Below are positions 34,435 to 46,000 of a stretch of 64,000 nt of DNA, one piece after another; within the stretch, counting starts at the first letter, position 1; every line of letters starts with the position of its first letter. The notes beneath the pieces were generated by a model. It did not search any database, was not told the origin of the DNA, and was given only the letters and a program-made list of their open reading frames with translations. Origin of the DNA: Triangularia verruculosa (lineage: Eukaryota > Ascomycota > Sordariomycetes > Sordariales > Podosporaceae); the NCBI GenBank assembly GCA_033296885.1, contig MU863956.1, forward strand, positions 62,001 to 126,000, in the 5' to 3' direction. Position numbers and translations under genes: made by a program.

Positions 34435-35410
34435 GGTCTGGAGTGCGCAGTAAGAGTTTCAAGAACACAATCCGAGGTTATCTTTCGACATGTAGGAACG
34501 ATTGGTGTTCTGCTTCTGGTGTATATATTGTTAAATTTTGTTGCGCAGAAACAGGTTTCTGGCATTGCTTTCATGGTCAAATCAAATGAGGAACGATGTA
34601 TGACATTCATCTTTGCTGGACACGTTGCTGTTTCTGCGTGATGTAAACGACAGAATATTGAAAAGTCTCCAACCCGAGGGGAGGTTTATACTGCCTCGAC
34701 GGTCACATGGCCTTTTCCTTATCTTTGTCCTGATGGAGTCGGGTAACCTGAAAGGCACCTGTCTCACCTGGGAGCCATGGGGCCTAAGTTCTGGGTGTCA
34801 GACGGGTTGTGCCAGAGATGATGGCGGGCTGTTTAACAGAAGGAAGAACCCCTCGTAAGACTCGCTGACTATGCTGTATACAAGGCAGCCAACTGGCTGG
34901 ACTACGGCGAGGAAAGAGGGATAAGGGTACTTGTTTTTGCTGTTAGGTGGATTAGCGTTAGTAACGGCAGGGTGCAAGAGGTAGGCAGCAACTGCAATCT
35001 GCTGTCATTGTCGCATTCTATATTCGAACGGAAATGGGAACTCCTTGAGATGGTACTGTGACACCAGTCAGGCATTATGAAAGTGATGGAGATGCGTGCT
35101 CTCTTGGAATGGTCGAATGTGGGTTCCGCAAGTGAGCACATAAATCCAGACAATCTGGAAGGGGCAAGGCACCTTGAAGCTAGTCCACGACGATCTACCG
35201 CGACTTCTGCTGTTGCTCCCATCTAGCATGCTGACTAAAGCATTGCAAGTGCTCTACCGACTCCTTCGGTCGGTTTCAGAATTTGAGTTGTCGGACGTCC
35301 GGCGAGCCGGCGAGTTCCCAGAACCGTTATCAACTTGCGTCCCCCAACGCCCACTTTGACACCCGACAGCACACATACCTACTATTCGTTCTTAGTTCTG
35401 CCGGCATAAA
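34435..35410. other. intergenic, no gene seen
   Basis: This 976-bp spacer lies between two plus-strand genes. No motif-bearing reading frame was recognised. Confidence 0.5.
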
Positions 35411-35925
35411 ATGCATATTTCTCCACAAGAAGCGCACCATGTTGCCGTCCTTGCCGGCCAGGGAGAATGCGCAAAGTTGACGGCTGCCGTTAAGGCCCTG
35501 GCGCGGCGCGAACATGAATCGCCAGCCAACATATTGATCGCTTGCAAAGACGATTTTCAACAGACAGCTGCACACATCGCGGCCAAGTCAGGCCAATCAA
35601 GTATGTCAGTCCATCCCATTCTTCAACCTGCCACTGACCCAAAACAGAGTCCATCGACACACTAGCCGATCTCCTGGACGATGATGAAAAGCGAGCAGCC
35701 TACTTCAACATGGCCAATCGCTTCTCAGGTGACCGACCTATCCACACGGCAATGCGCCATGGATATCTGGATGCATTCAAAGCTTTGGTCACCCATGGCG
35801 CAGATCCAACCATGAAGAACCGATTTGGGGATATCGTAGAAGACTATCCAGGTGATTTTGATCCAGAGGAGGTGTCTCAAGTTGTGGAGGACTACAGGAC
35901 TAGGATGGATAAGCTCAAAGCGTAA
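35411..35925 (+). CDS. small ankyrin-repeat protein
   Basis: Exons are 35411..35600 and 35648..35925, joined in phase 1, for 155 residues. Ankyrin-type repeats are visible: HHVAVLAGQGECAKL, QTAAHIAAKSGQS and DRPIHTAMRHGYLDAFKALVTHGADPTMKNRFGD. The last is a near-consensus repeat. The C-terminus is a short helix with acidic start (DFDPEEVSQVVEDYRTRM). It has no signal or TM segment and is likely a cytosolic or nuclear protein-binding adaptor. Its stop codon lies 46 bp from the end of the convergent GT2 pseudogene. Confidence 0.78.
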
Positions 35926-35971
35926 ATCGTGTATTCGTTGAAGCTCTAACCATCTATAATCTAGACTTCTA

Positions 35972-36815
35972 TCACAGCCACCAACTCCCAAGAAAAAGAG
36001 CCGCTATATAGCCCATGAACAACGTGTACAGCACCACAAAGCCCAACTCGAACAAGCGCCACTTGTCATGATTTGCCTCCTCCGTAGGATACCTCGCACC
36101 ATTCTCCTCCCGTTTTCCCAAAAGCCTGTCCCGCTCGGGAACGCTCGACGGTCGCAAAACATATCTCAATGGTGTCAAGAGCCCAGCAGTGTTGGGAACC
36201 ATAAATGTGATGGCCACTCTACTGTTTTCAACATCTGGATCCATATTTCTCTGTTTTCACTTCAGTCGCCGGACATCACAAATGGCTCAAGCGCTCTAAA
36301 TACCTACAAACAGGCGCACGATGCGAACATCTGAGCACCACTAATATACTACTCTTGTTAGTGCCACGTCGCCGACCCCAAAAAGAAAAGTAAGGGGGAC
36401 ATACCCATCGCATAAATTGCTTCACGTGGGTAGCGAATGTTTCGGGGACGAGGCCAACTGGAGCGACTCGGCCAGATATGCACAACGCCATCCCGTTGCC
36501 ATTTGCAGCATTGAGCTGTAAATGTCTTCAACCAGGCAGTCTGTAGGAAAACCACCAAAGTCATCCACCGCCTCTCTACGGACAACCCAGCCGGATCCCA
36601 AATTCCTGTTCTTTAATCAATCATTATTCCCAAACACCTGCATAGATTACTTACCAGTCCAGCCCAGCATGATCTGATAATATCCAGGCACAGCCAGTTG
36701 ATCGAACTTTGTTGATTCAGGGGATCGTTGTCCGGTAACATTGTAGAACAGCTGAGTAGGACAGACTACTCCCATCTTCGGGTCCTTGATTAGATGCACC
36801 ACACACGCCCTCGAC
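35972..36815 (-). pseudogene. GT2-family glycosyltransferase fragment, frameshifted
   Basis: Minus-strand frames together read as a family-2 processive glycosyltransferase: KDPKMGVVCPTQLFYNV, FDQLAVPGYYQIMLGWTG, SGWVVRREAVDDFGGF, then TDCLVEDIYSSMLQ, then GLVPETFATHVKQFMRW and a C-terminal TM (ELGFVVLYTLFMGYIAALFL). The acidic EDI and QFMRW segments correspond to the conserved D,D,D-QxxRW catalytic signature region. One base appears lost near 36455 and the frame also slips near 36595. No N-terminal part precedes it. With N-terminal truncation and two shifts this is a relic, unless assembly errors are involved. Complete members make beta-linked polysaccharides at the membrane. Confidence 0.6.
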
Positions 36816-36869
36816 CAGCTCCGTTAATGAAGGTGCCGTCGGCAGTAGCGGCAATCTTGATCAGGGGCA

Positions 36870-37585
36870 ATTCCAGTTCGCCCTCACCCCTAGAAACCAA
36901 TGCTCCGTCTCAAAGCTATCCAACCCCTTCCTCAACCCAAGGTCAATGATACTCTACATGATTGCCTCAGCAGTCCAGGCGTCATAAAGCCAGTCATACG
37001 CCATCCCAAACGCGGCCAGGAACTCCACCACATCAAGCCAGTGTTTTGTATTCCAGTTATCGCCTGCTGGACCAAACGAGGATCTGCTAGAGTTTCCAGA
37101 AACATGGACAACCTCCCTCCATACGCGGTCTTTCAACTTGGAATCACTGGTCAAACGATAGACGTACGCCAAGTGCTTTACAGGAAGATGAGCAGTCCAG
37201 GAAATGTCGAGGATGCCGCTGGTGTGGTCTATCTCGTACACCGGCGGAGGTAACGTAACATCTCCTCAGCTCGACTGAAGACCGTCTTGCTCCATCTTGC
37301 AAGGTACTCATTATCGGAAATTTGAGAGGCCAAGACGTCCCGTTTCAAAAAGCGTGGACGTCCTGAGTTGAGTGGGTAGCCAAAGACAGCGGTGACCTCG
37401 TTGCTTGTTGATGTCGCCGACCCTCGCTGCGGCAGTTTCCTGTTAAAAGTCTGGCTTGCTGACGGCCCCAAAGACGATGAATGATCACAAGAGAGAAAAA
37501 TTGCTGACATGAGCAGTGCTGCTGCCACAAAAATTAAAGCTCTCGTGGTGTGCGGCTGCCATTTAAATGATGGATGCCAAGGCAT
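36870..37585 (-). pseudogene. heparinase/alginate-lyase-like fragment, broken
   Basis: A signal-anchor-like N-terminus (RALIFVAAALLMSAIFLSC) begins the fragment. It continues with YPLNSGRPRFLKRD and, in another frame from about 37241, VYEIDHTSGILDISWTAHLP, then RLTSDSKLKDRVWREV, then NWNTKHWLDVVEFLAAFG and MAYDWLYDAWT. This matches the N-terminal alpha/alpha barrel of secreted polysaccharide lyases of the heparinase II/III type. An in-frame TAG at 36954 interrupts it, after which SIIDLGLRKGL and ANWNC are still recognisable before the similarity ends. One frameshift, one nonsense codon and loss of the C-terminal half mark it as a pseudogene. Confidence 0.6.
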
Positions 37586-38274
37586 GGCGATAGCTTCAAG
37601 CGGGTGGGGCTCCCTCGCGATATTTTTGGCCCCTGAGCATCAGCCAAAAACACGAAGCGAAAAACTGCCAAGAAACAAAGCAGATAAAAACAACAACAGA
37701 AAAACAAGCTTTCATTCACATGTTCCCCCGTTTCTTTTCGCGCCAGTGATTCGTCCACTTACGACGGACATCATGATTTTTTGCTAGTGGTACTGTACGA
37801 ACAGCCTCCGGCGGCGAGCCCTGCACGAACACACTGCTGGAGCACTTGCACCCTGGAACGTGCCCACCGCGGAAAGTGGCGGTCTCATCCTGCACAAAAC
37901 ATGTTTTTAGTTGCTTGATTCCGGGTTCCGAGGACAAAACCCAACTCGAAGAGTGCATTGGAGGGCCGCAGGGTGGCTGCAGAGCGACCAATGTTCCCCT
38001 AGCACACGCATATGGTACCTTAGTGACGTGGCCAACGACTTGTGTGATCTCTCATCCTGGGAAGGCGGGGGTTTGCATCTTTCTACTGTATGTACAAACG
38101 AAGATATGGAGCCAAACAGGTGTGGTTTCGGAGAGCTCGGGTTCAATGGCAAGCAAACATGGAGTGGGCGAAGGGACCATGACGCACTGTTCTCCGTTGC
38201 AGAGAACCGCAAGAAACATTCAGTCTCCCGGCGAGACTGAGAAAAAAGTAAGAGTGGTTAAAAGATGTTGCAAT
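37586..38274. other. intergenic, no gene seen
   Basis: This 690-bp region lies between the lyase relic start and the tRNA gene. T-runs on the minus strand at about 38242-38250 and 38260-38263 follow the tRNA and would terminate Pol III. An open frame on the minus strand at 37716-37991 has no recognised family. Confidence 0.5.
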
Positions 38275-38348
38275 CTCCTCCGGGAAGGCTCGAACTTCCA
38301 ACCTCCTGATTAACAGTCAGACGCGCTAGCCAATTGCGCCACAGAGGA
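38275..38348 (-). tRNA. tRNA-Asn (anticodon GTT)
   Basis: The 74-nt minus-strand sequence folds into a full cloverleaf. Acceptor stem is TCCTCTG with CGGAGGA (one G-T wobble). D stem is GCGC/GCGC. Anticodon stem is TCTGA/TCAGG around loop CTGTTAA, giving anticodon GTT. T arm is GGAAG-TTCGAGC-CTTCC, and the discriminator base is G. There is no intron and no encoded CCA, as expected for a eukaryotic nuclear tRNA. T-tracts downstream on the same strand are suitable Pol III terminators. A-box (TGGCGCAATTGG) and B-box (GGTTGGAAGTTCGAGCC-like) promoter elements are present inside. Confidence 0.95.
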
Positions 38349-39084
38349 TTCTTGCTTAATGAAGCCGCCAGGTTTCGGCCTTCAAGATCAGACCGAGGAA
38401 CAATGATGCTCGAAGTTGAGACGCTGAGAGAGGAAAATCTATTGCTAAAATTTTACCGTTCTGTTTTACAAAGAGGGTTTTAGTTCCTGCCCTCTGGCTC
38501 CGCAGCATGTGGTGCACGTAAACTTCCATCAGACATCACTCGTTGCCCGGTTAATGGTGGAGTCCTTTACCCCTGCGCTAGCCATGAAGCCCCCTAAATT
38601 GTTTTCCTGCAAACCAAGCATAATGACCACGTCCTGCTCAAGCCTTCCAGCCTTGCCATCTACCGGTTTCTTCACCAACATCCCATTGAAAATCAAGGTC
38701 GGCGTCGTCCCGAGGTTGCATGTACACAGACACTGCAGCTATTGTGTTAGCTTCCTCAACAAGATAAACGTCGCTGCCCGATGGTGCGGCCTCTGTCCAT
38801 GCGGTCAACCAAGGCACAAGTGAAAAGAAAGGCACCACGTTTCCACGCACGTGTCGTGAAACCAATGCGCGGATAAAATGCCATTGTGTAACGTTCCCAC
38901 GCTCATTGATGTCGGACAAGCGTGCGGGGAACATTCGAGGAGATGGTACCTTCCTCATGCAGCAAACGACAACATGGATGGTATCACGGACAAGAGTATC
39001 GTATGGCTTCTCTCCACATAACTCATTACTCATTACTTTATGCTGCGTAATAATACCGGTATCAATATAAACCTTTCCCACCTT
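38349..39084. other. intergenic, no supported gene
   Basis: This 736-bp stretch is downstream of the GH2 gene. A 147-codon open frame on the minus strand (38638-39081) has no family signature and was not called. Confidence 0.5.
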
Positions 39085-41266
39085 TCAAGCCCGAGCTGCC
39101 GCAGCGTCGTACAGAGCCTTTATGTCGGCTTTCCATTGTGTTACATCCACACGAACCAGACGACGGTCGTAAGTCACAAGCCCATTGACCTCCCCCTCCA
39201 CGTCGGACGTCTGAGTGTACACAGCACCGCTGCATGCAAATCGCTCAACCTGCTGTCGTAGCAAGTCAAACAACACGTGTGCGCGGTAGTTGTAGGACGC
39301 CTCGTCGGCATGCATTTCGTACGTTTCGTTGATCGTTCTGACGGCCGCTTCCACTGGCCAGAGACTGCATCCATGTCAGATTTGATGTTGTTGCAGCGAT
39401 TGTCCTACTCACTGTTCATCCAATGGTCGATGACCGAGCCCGCCGTACTCTCCTTGGAATCCGATACGGTTAGGGTCGTATGGAGTGTTTGGTTGAGAGT
39501 AGAATGGCGTCCCACACTGGGGATCGGCGTAATGATGGTTGTCCTGTTCTGAAATTAGAATCATCTGCAGGCCCTACAGGAGATGGACTTACATGATAAT
39601 CCCCGGCCCCATGGTCATGCCAACCTGTTACGGCATTGATCAGCCGTGTAGGATCGAGCTGCCGAATGCGGTCTGTGATATGGAACTCTGGATAGCGATC
39701 TGTGATCTGGCCCCAGCCTTCGTTGTAGATGACCCACGTCACAATGCTTGGGTAGCTCTTGTGTTCCGCGATCATGAGGTCGAGCTGGCGCTCAAATTCC
39801 GCTTGTTCTGCATCGGTGGGCCGGGCATTAGTAAATACCCTCATTGACGGCATATCCTGCATGACCAGCAAACCGAGTCGGTCACACGCTTCGTAAAAGA
39901 GGTCAGGCTCAATTTTGATCTGAAAATATTAGTCATGGTCCTGAGTTCGAATATCACGGTAGGCTTACATGTTTGCGAACCAGGTTCATGCCGAGACTTT
40001 TGATAAGCTCAAGATCGGACACCATTGCTTCGAGAGTTGGGGGAAGATGCAGGCCGTCTGGCCAATATCCCTGATCAAGGGGTCCGAACAGGTAGACGAA
40101 TTTGCCATTCAGGAGGGGTCTTTTGATTCCGTTGACAACTCCAGTCGATATGGTGCGGAACCCCGTGTAGCTTTCCACGAGATCACCCCCCATCTTGACT
40201 GTGACGTTGTAGAGAACGGGAGTGTCCGGTGACCAGAGTTGTGGGCCAGGAACATTGAACACGAATTTTCGATCTGACTCCGCATCGTGGGCCTTGATTA
40301 ACTCCCCTGACTTCGTGGAGACCTCGATATGAACTGGTGTAGACTGGTTCTTGGAACTGTGGACGGTGACAGTGACTATCTTGATCATTAGCCAGTATCT
40401 CTGGACGGATAGGCACAACACTTGCCGTCGCCCTTCATGTCGGCCGTAAGATCCAAGGCAGTAACGTAGTTGTCAGAGGTACTCTCTAGCCAGACTGGCT
40501 GCCAAATGCCGCTGCAAGGTGTGTAGAAAATGTGCGAGAGACGCTTCGTCTGCTTTCCTTGCGGAATACTTTGATCATCTGTTGGATCAAAGACGAAAAC
40601 CTTGCTTTCGAATGAGTCAATATGAGAATCTTCATGTTGGTGGCTGACTTACAGCTCATTGGGTCCGTCAAAGTTGATCTTGTCGGAAACATCCAAGCTG
40701 AACCGAAAGTAACCTCCTCGATGAAACCCAACCTCCTTACCGTTTACAAACACTGTTGCTTCGTAGTCGACTGCTTCGAAATTCAACAGCACGCGCTTGC
40801 CACCTTTCCACTCAGATGGGACAGTAAAGGTAGTGCCAAACCACATATGCGTCATGCCTTCAGTCATGATTCCGGAAATGCCACTTTCAATGCAGGATGG
40901 AATCAGAACCTCCTGCCGGAGAGGCAATTGGGGTGGATTATTGACATCTCCGCTTCCTTGAGCTGGCTGGTAAGTCCATATCCCGTTGAGTGACCGCCAT
41001 GACTCGCGGCGGAGTTGAGGGCGTGGGTATTGCGGCCACGGCTTCGTGCCAACTTTGTCTGTCCAGGGTGTATCGAGGTGAGGACGTAAGAGCTGGTACG
41101 GAACAGCTGCTTGTGCCAGTGGGGCAGATGTACCGCTGGAGTCGTCAATCGTCTTGGTTGCCGTGACTGAAACTGTAGTAAATATGGTGTAGACATCCTG
41201 CGCACCAGTGGTGACAGCAAGAGCCGAGAAGAGCAGGCAGAGGCTGGCGAAAAATGAGATAGGCAT
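39085..41266 (-). CDS. secreted glycoside hydrolase family 2 enzyme
   Basis: Six exons: 41266..40653, 40604..40426, 40375..39969, 39919..39593, 39543..39413 and 39364..39085, for 645 residues. It starts with a signal peptide (MPISFFASLCLLFSALAVTTGA). A GH2 sugar-binding domain follows (SWRSLNGIWTYQPA, FEAVDYEATVFVNGKEVGFHRGGYFRF), then an immunoglobulin-like domain and a TIM barrel. The acid/base is Glu467 in YNEGWGQ and the nucleophile Glu541 in FQGEYGG. Family members are beta-galactosidases, beta-mannosidases or beta-glucuronidases; specificity is not readable. The C-terminal region after the barrel is short, similar to small fungal GH2 proteins. Intron 2 uses a GC donor (G|GCAAGT at 40425) with branch GCTAAT and acceptor TAG; no canonical GT option keeps the conserved VTVTVH strand in frame. 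Confidence 0.88.
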
Positions 41267-42174
41267 GTTCCTATAGTGAAGTTGGAGCAATGGTGGCAAG
41301 AAGAGGCGCCCTCTCCTGACAGGAGTAAACAGAGAGGACTCTTATAAAGGTCGAGTCAAACTGGAACCGCCCGGCAGGCCGTTGGAAAGCGAGTCGTGTG
41401 ATGTAAGCGCACTACAACGTGGCTCGGTCCGTTGGCGGGAGCTTAATCTATGGGATGGAGCCGGGGAGGCCCCAGACTCAATTCCAGGGAAGCTGTATAT
41501 CGATCACAAGACCGAGCGAGGAACCTGCTTCTCTCGGTGATCAGCCAGTCATTCCTTGTGCCTACACGGCAGGAGCGGCACGTACATCTCCCCAGCCTGA
41601 AGTAGGTACATGGCCGCGTGCCTGGTGTTGCTCATGGGACGACGCACCATCATTGACAACTCCACAGTACTGGGGACGCCAAGATGGGAAGGTGGGAGGT
41701 CATGGCCAGCGTAGGATAGGCCGCCAAACGGTTAGCCATGTTGTATCCGTCCCACCGCATCTGTATGTGCAGCCAGTTTACAGCGAGCGGGCTGCATTAA
41801 GGTACCATGAGGTGAGACACAGGTATGACAAGCCGGCCACCGTGACAGAATGGAGTTGGCGACCCCAACCACAACCAGACGCGCACAAAGATGCAAGCCG
41901 ATTCCCGCCTCGGAAAAAGAAATTGGCCTAGATTCCGAGACAGTGCCGAGCTTGACTGCTACGTCAAGTGAGCAATCAGTTGGCGACACTGGATTTCGAA
42001 AAGTCGGTTGGAGGTGGAATGAATTCGATTCATGCTTTGTGGGTGGGGGTGTCTCGGAACTGCCTCACAAGACTTGACAGAAGGCACGTCCGACATCGCG
42101 TAAGTTGGTTCTTACTACCTCTACACCTGGCATCAGCTGGATCTAGCCGCGGTTTTCAACAGCTCCCCTTGCTC
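41267..42174. other. GH2 promoter region and HET gene 3' flank
   Basis: This 908-bp spacer lies between the HET gene stop and the GH2 start, both on the minus strand. Open frames present on the plus strand (41419-41931) show no recognised domain. Confidence 0.5.
41341..41349 (-). promoter_or_regulatory. TATA box candidate for GH2 gene
   Basis: On the minus strand the sequence reads CTTTATAAG about 75 bp before the GH2 start codon, a plausible TATA position. Support is match and spacing only. Confidence 0.4.
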
Positions 42175-45100
42175 TCATCTCAAAACGACCATTTCTGGTG
42201 CATGTTCTGTCGGTCGGAGCTCGCCCAGCATCACGCCGTGCACGTAACAGCTCCCCATTATTATATGCTCATCGCCTTCTAAAGATCCAGTTACCGGGGT
42301 CTGCTTGTCCGGCTCGACCGACAGCAGCCACTGGTGCCGCGTCCCCGATCGCATGACGAATGGCGTTGCAGTGCCCCAGATGATCGCAATGCTATCGCCA
42401 ACCCGGGTCCTGGGAGGGACAATTCCAAATCTTCCACCTTTTGTAACACAGAAGCGTTTGCCTCCTATAGCTCTCCCGAGTTCAAACCCCAGCTTCTCAT
42501 ACGCCTTCGTATCAGCTTGTCTTGGGAAACCCTTTGCATCCAAGAGAGCTTCGCAAGTCGTAATGTGTTGAACAAGAACAGATGTGTCCATTGGAGGCAG
42601 AGTTCCCGTCGCGTAATCGCAAAATATCGTTCGGTACATAGCTTCTACCAGGGATTCTTCTGAGACAGGCTCTTTGGTTGCCAAAGCATCGTTGTAAACC
42701 TTGGTGGCGAAACTCTTTGCTTCCAATACAAAATCTCTGATGTGCCGGAAGAAATCTGGTGGGTGTGACAACATATCGTTTGCGGATAGGAAATCCTTGC
42801 CCAGCAGTTCAATTTCGTCGACAGAGCTCAAGGATGCCCTTATGCAACTCGGCCGACCCGAGACGTCCTCAAAGAGCTTTTGTCCATGTAAGCCAGCGCT
42901 GTAACCTATAGCTTCCAGTGCTGGAAATTGGAATCTGTTCAGTGTCCACCGTGGGACCCATGATGGGAGGTTCATTATGACAGGGTCTTGACGCTTAAAT
43001 CTGGACCTCAACCGCACCTCAATCGGAGACCAAATTGACCCGACTGATACAAGGTCGTCGTGAAAGAGGTCATAGCCCCAGCCGGTGAGATAAAAGCGCT
43101 CTACTGTCTCATGAGGACTGACCAAGATATGTCTCGCGATTTCGCGTAGGAGCTCTTCTGGTGACAAAACAGTGTCGTCGTACTCGACTTTGATACACTG
43201 CCGAGTCTCCTGCTGTGTCAGCCCAAGCACAGCATAGACTTTGTCCTTGATATTCGTTGCCGAGAGGTCTGTTGTCATGCCAAGCAGGGTTTCTAACGGA
43301 AGACGGCGAACACGGTCTTCATTCCATTCTTTGAGCACCGACTCTGGCCATGTAGCTCCCTCAGCGGACCATCTATTCACCTGTTGGCGAATTAGATTCA
43401 TAATATAAGCGCCCTTAACGCCGAATATCGTGGAGGGATAGTTGTACCATGTGCGCCAAAACCCAGGTTCGTGGAGGAATGGCTCTCCATCGCTGCCCAT
43501 CATGAATTCCACAAGTGGAGAGACATCATCCCAGTCAGCCTCCTCCCCTCCGTGTTTGACAACGACTGTCTTTCCCAGGGCTACCTCTTGGAGCATCCAC
43601 ATTCGGCGGAAGTACGGCCGTTTGAATAGCTCGATGACCCTAAACCAGGTGGTTAGAATGGTCCACGGCCAGAGCTCCCGGATTGTTCTTGGGTAGTCGA
43701 AGTTGTTCATCGCTTGCGGGTCACGAGCTGCAGTCTTTTTGATATATGTGAGAGCACCGCTTCCATTAGCCGTGCCTCCTACCCAGGCAATCACTCGTGT
43801 CGCTCCATGATAGATATCTCCCATCAACGAGACTTGGTTTGCTTTTTCCGCGAGGTCCCCGCGCGTGGGCGGTGTGCTAACGGAGGAAGCATGATCGGGA
43901 TCCTGGTTGATACAAATGGCATCAATCCAGATATATCTGCCTCTGTCTGTGTACTGTAAGCCCCGCAGAATCTCAAATACTGTCCTCGAAACCAGAAAAC
44001 GCTTGCCGTTCATGACGATCGGGTAATTTCGCCTCTCGGTTCCCCATCGATACGAAACGGCTTCGTACGTATTCTTGCTGTAATGCTCACCCATCGGCAC
44101 ACTAGTGAGCCAACAGCGAACAAGATATCTGTCCTGGGGCGCATCGGAAAGTGCGTCTAGCCGCAACAGTCGAAACTCCACGCTGCTAGTCTCAAGGGGA
44201 GTGTACTGAAAACTTTCCAGGCTCCAAGTCTTGAACTGACAAATCAAACAGACACAACACATTCTGAGGGTGGCTTCGAGGTCAAGGACAAATACCATGA
44301 ACCTTCGGGTCTCTCGTATGATGGGTCTTGGCCAGTGGGCAACCGTCTGCATGATAGTAGACTGACAATGATACATACGGTGGTACCAGAGTCCAGCACC
44401 CAAAGCCAACAATATGGGAACTCTTAGCCATGTGCTAGGGAAAACCCAACGGACCAGTTCGTAAAACGACCGGAGGAACACAGTCGCCCAGATAAACGGA
44501 GAGGCGGTGAGATATTTAAGCCAGTGTTCCAGTTCGATATCAAGAGTGTATTCTTTGACGAGCGAAGCGAGGGGGATTAACGTTGCTGGGTCGTCGGGGA
44601 ATGTGATCGATGTTGGCTGGAGCAGAGCTAGTAGAAAGTAGATCAGATTCCAGCCCCCTAGGGATATGATCGCAGGAAAGAGGACGATGCAGCCTATGGC
44701 TCGGTAGAAGTTACTTCCAGCGTAGGAAATAACAGCATAGATGTAGAAGTTCAACATGTATCGTGGCTGCCAACCCTCGCCGAGCAGCTCCCACAAGATC
44801 ACCTCATTGAGAAAGGTTACGAGCGCCCTGGAAACATTGTCGCCGATAGTTGCCAACACCCTAGTATCTCGGATATCCTTAGTCTCCAATGGTTTCTGGA
44901 TGATTCCGGGCGGCGTTGGATTCAGGGAGGCAAGGATGTTTTGGAGATACTGCGAGCTAATGGCGTTGAAGGCTGAGGGGTCAACGCCAGGGATAGAGCC
45001 CCCGTCGGTCTGACCTGCGGATTGTAATGTCTCGAGAAGAATTTGATATGCCATGGCCTGCGTGTTCCTCCAACTCGCCATCTGTTCCTCGGATAACATG

Positions 45101-45293
45101 TTGCGGAGTTGTGTTTCTGGGCGTGCCACTTCACGTTCGCTCGCGTCGCGAGCGTCATCCTATTTGCCCGAGTGGTCAGTACCTTAATCACCGTGGGTGC
45201 AATTGAGCTGAAAGTAGTCAGATCAAACTAACCAACCTTTACTCCTTCTTCGTGATTGTCACCATTCTCGAAATTGACATGATGTTCTTGCAT
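42175..45293 (-). CDS. HET-domain protein with multi-pass membrane N-terminus
   Basis: Exon 1 (45293..45237) encodes MQEHHVNFENGDNHEEGVK. After a 77-nt intron with branch TACTGAC, exon 2 (45159..42175) carries the rest, for 1013 residues. Residues about 140-300 hold several hydrophobic segments (YAVISYAGSNFYRAIGCIV, then LFPAIISLGGWNLIYFLLAL, then LRVPILLALGAGLWY), so the protein is probably membrane-embedded. A HET domain follows at about 375-560: YEAVSYRWGTERRNYPI, GRYIWIDAICINQDPD and MWMLQEVALGKTVVV. The C-terminal part ends with the common HET-protein tail FCVTKGGRFGIVPP followed by GDSIAIIWG. HET proteins trigger incompatibility cell death or related innate-immune signalling. The frame is intact, unlike the HET pseudogene 22 kb to the left. 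Confidence 0.88.
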
Positions 45294-46000
45294 TATGGTT
45301 GCCTCAGCCGACGAAGGTGACGTGTGCGGGGACATGTAGATGCAGTCTTGAGGATGAGAGGATGGGATGCAGCTGCGGAGACAGCCAGCTGCCAGTTATA
45401 CAAATACCATACCTAATGACATGTTCTGGATTAGAAATGCGGTAAAGTGGTACAGTGCGGCTGGACATGAATGCAGCGCTAAATGGCAGGGCACTTCGGG
45501 AGATGCCTTGGCGGCCCAACATGGTGATGATCCGGAGAATTTGTTCCTTGTTCGCGAATTCAAAGGCCTACCGTGTAATCCCTTGTCGCCTCCCAAAACT
45601 CCTCTGGAAGGCCCAGTCCGCCGTACTCTTTCTTCGTTGAACCCTCGACGATGTCCTTCCTCAGATTCGCTAACCTTCCCTATGGAATCACATACCTATG
45701 CCGGGCGTGCCGCCGGTGATCATGATAACCCTGCCATCCTGCGCCGCGACATCTGACCCCATGAATGTTAGGTACCTTACCTAGGTTTGGGTGGGAAGAA
45801 CTGGGACCCTTGAGCGCCCATGGCGCCTTGACAATTCGGGTGTAATACAAAAGGAAAGGAACTTCGGCTGAGAGGATTTTGGGGAAGATAATGCATTCGG
45901 TTTGTGGGGCGATGAGCCAACATGTTGTTGGACCATCTGTTGGTCCAGTGCGATATTATGAACTTGTAGGCTCACAAGTTCTCACGCCCAGCACTCACGT
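45294..46000. other. HET gene promoter and P450 3' flank
   Basis: The region is 707 bp. No gene was recognised; plus-strand open frames of 61-129 codons have no family signature. Confidence 0.5.

Noticed and set aside
38638..39081. 147-codon minus-strand open frame downstream of GH2
   Set aside because: No recognisable domain; starts beside the GH2 stop and lacks coding signature.
45367..45756. 129-codon plus-strand open frame
   Set aside because: Lies in a spacer between two minus-strand genes and shows no family resemblance.
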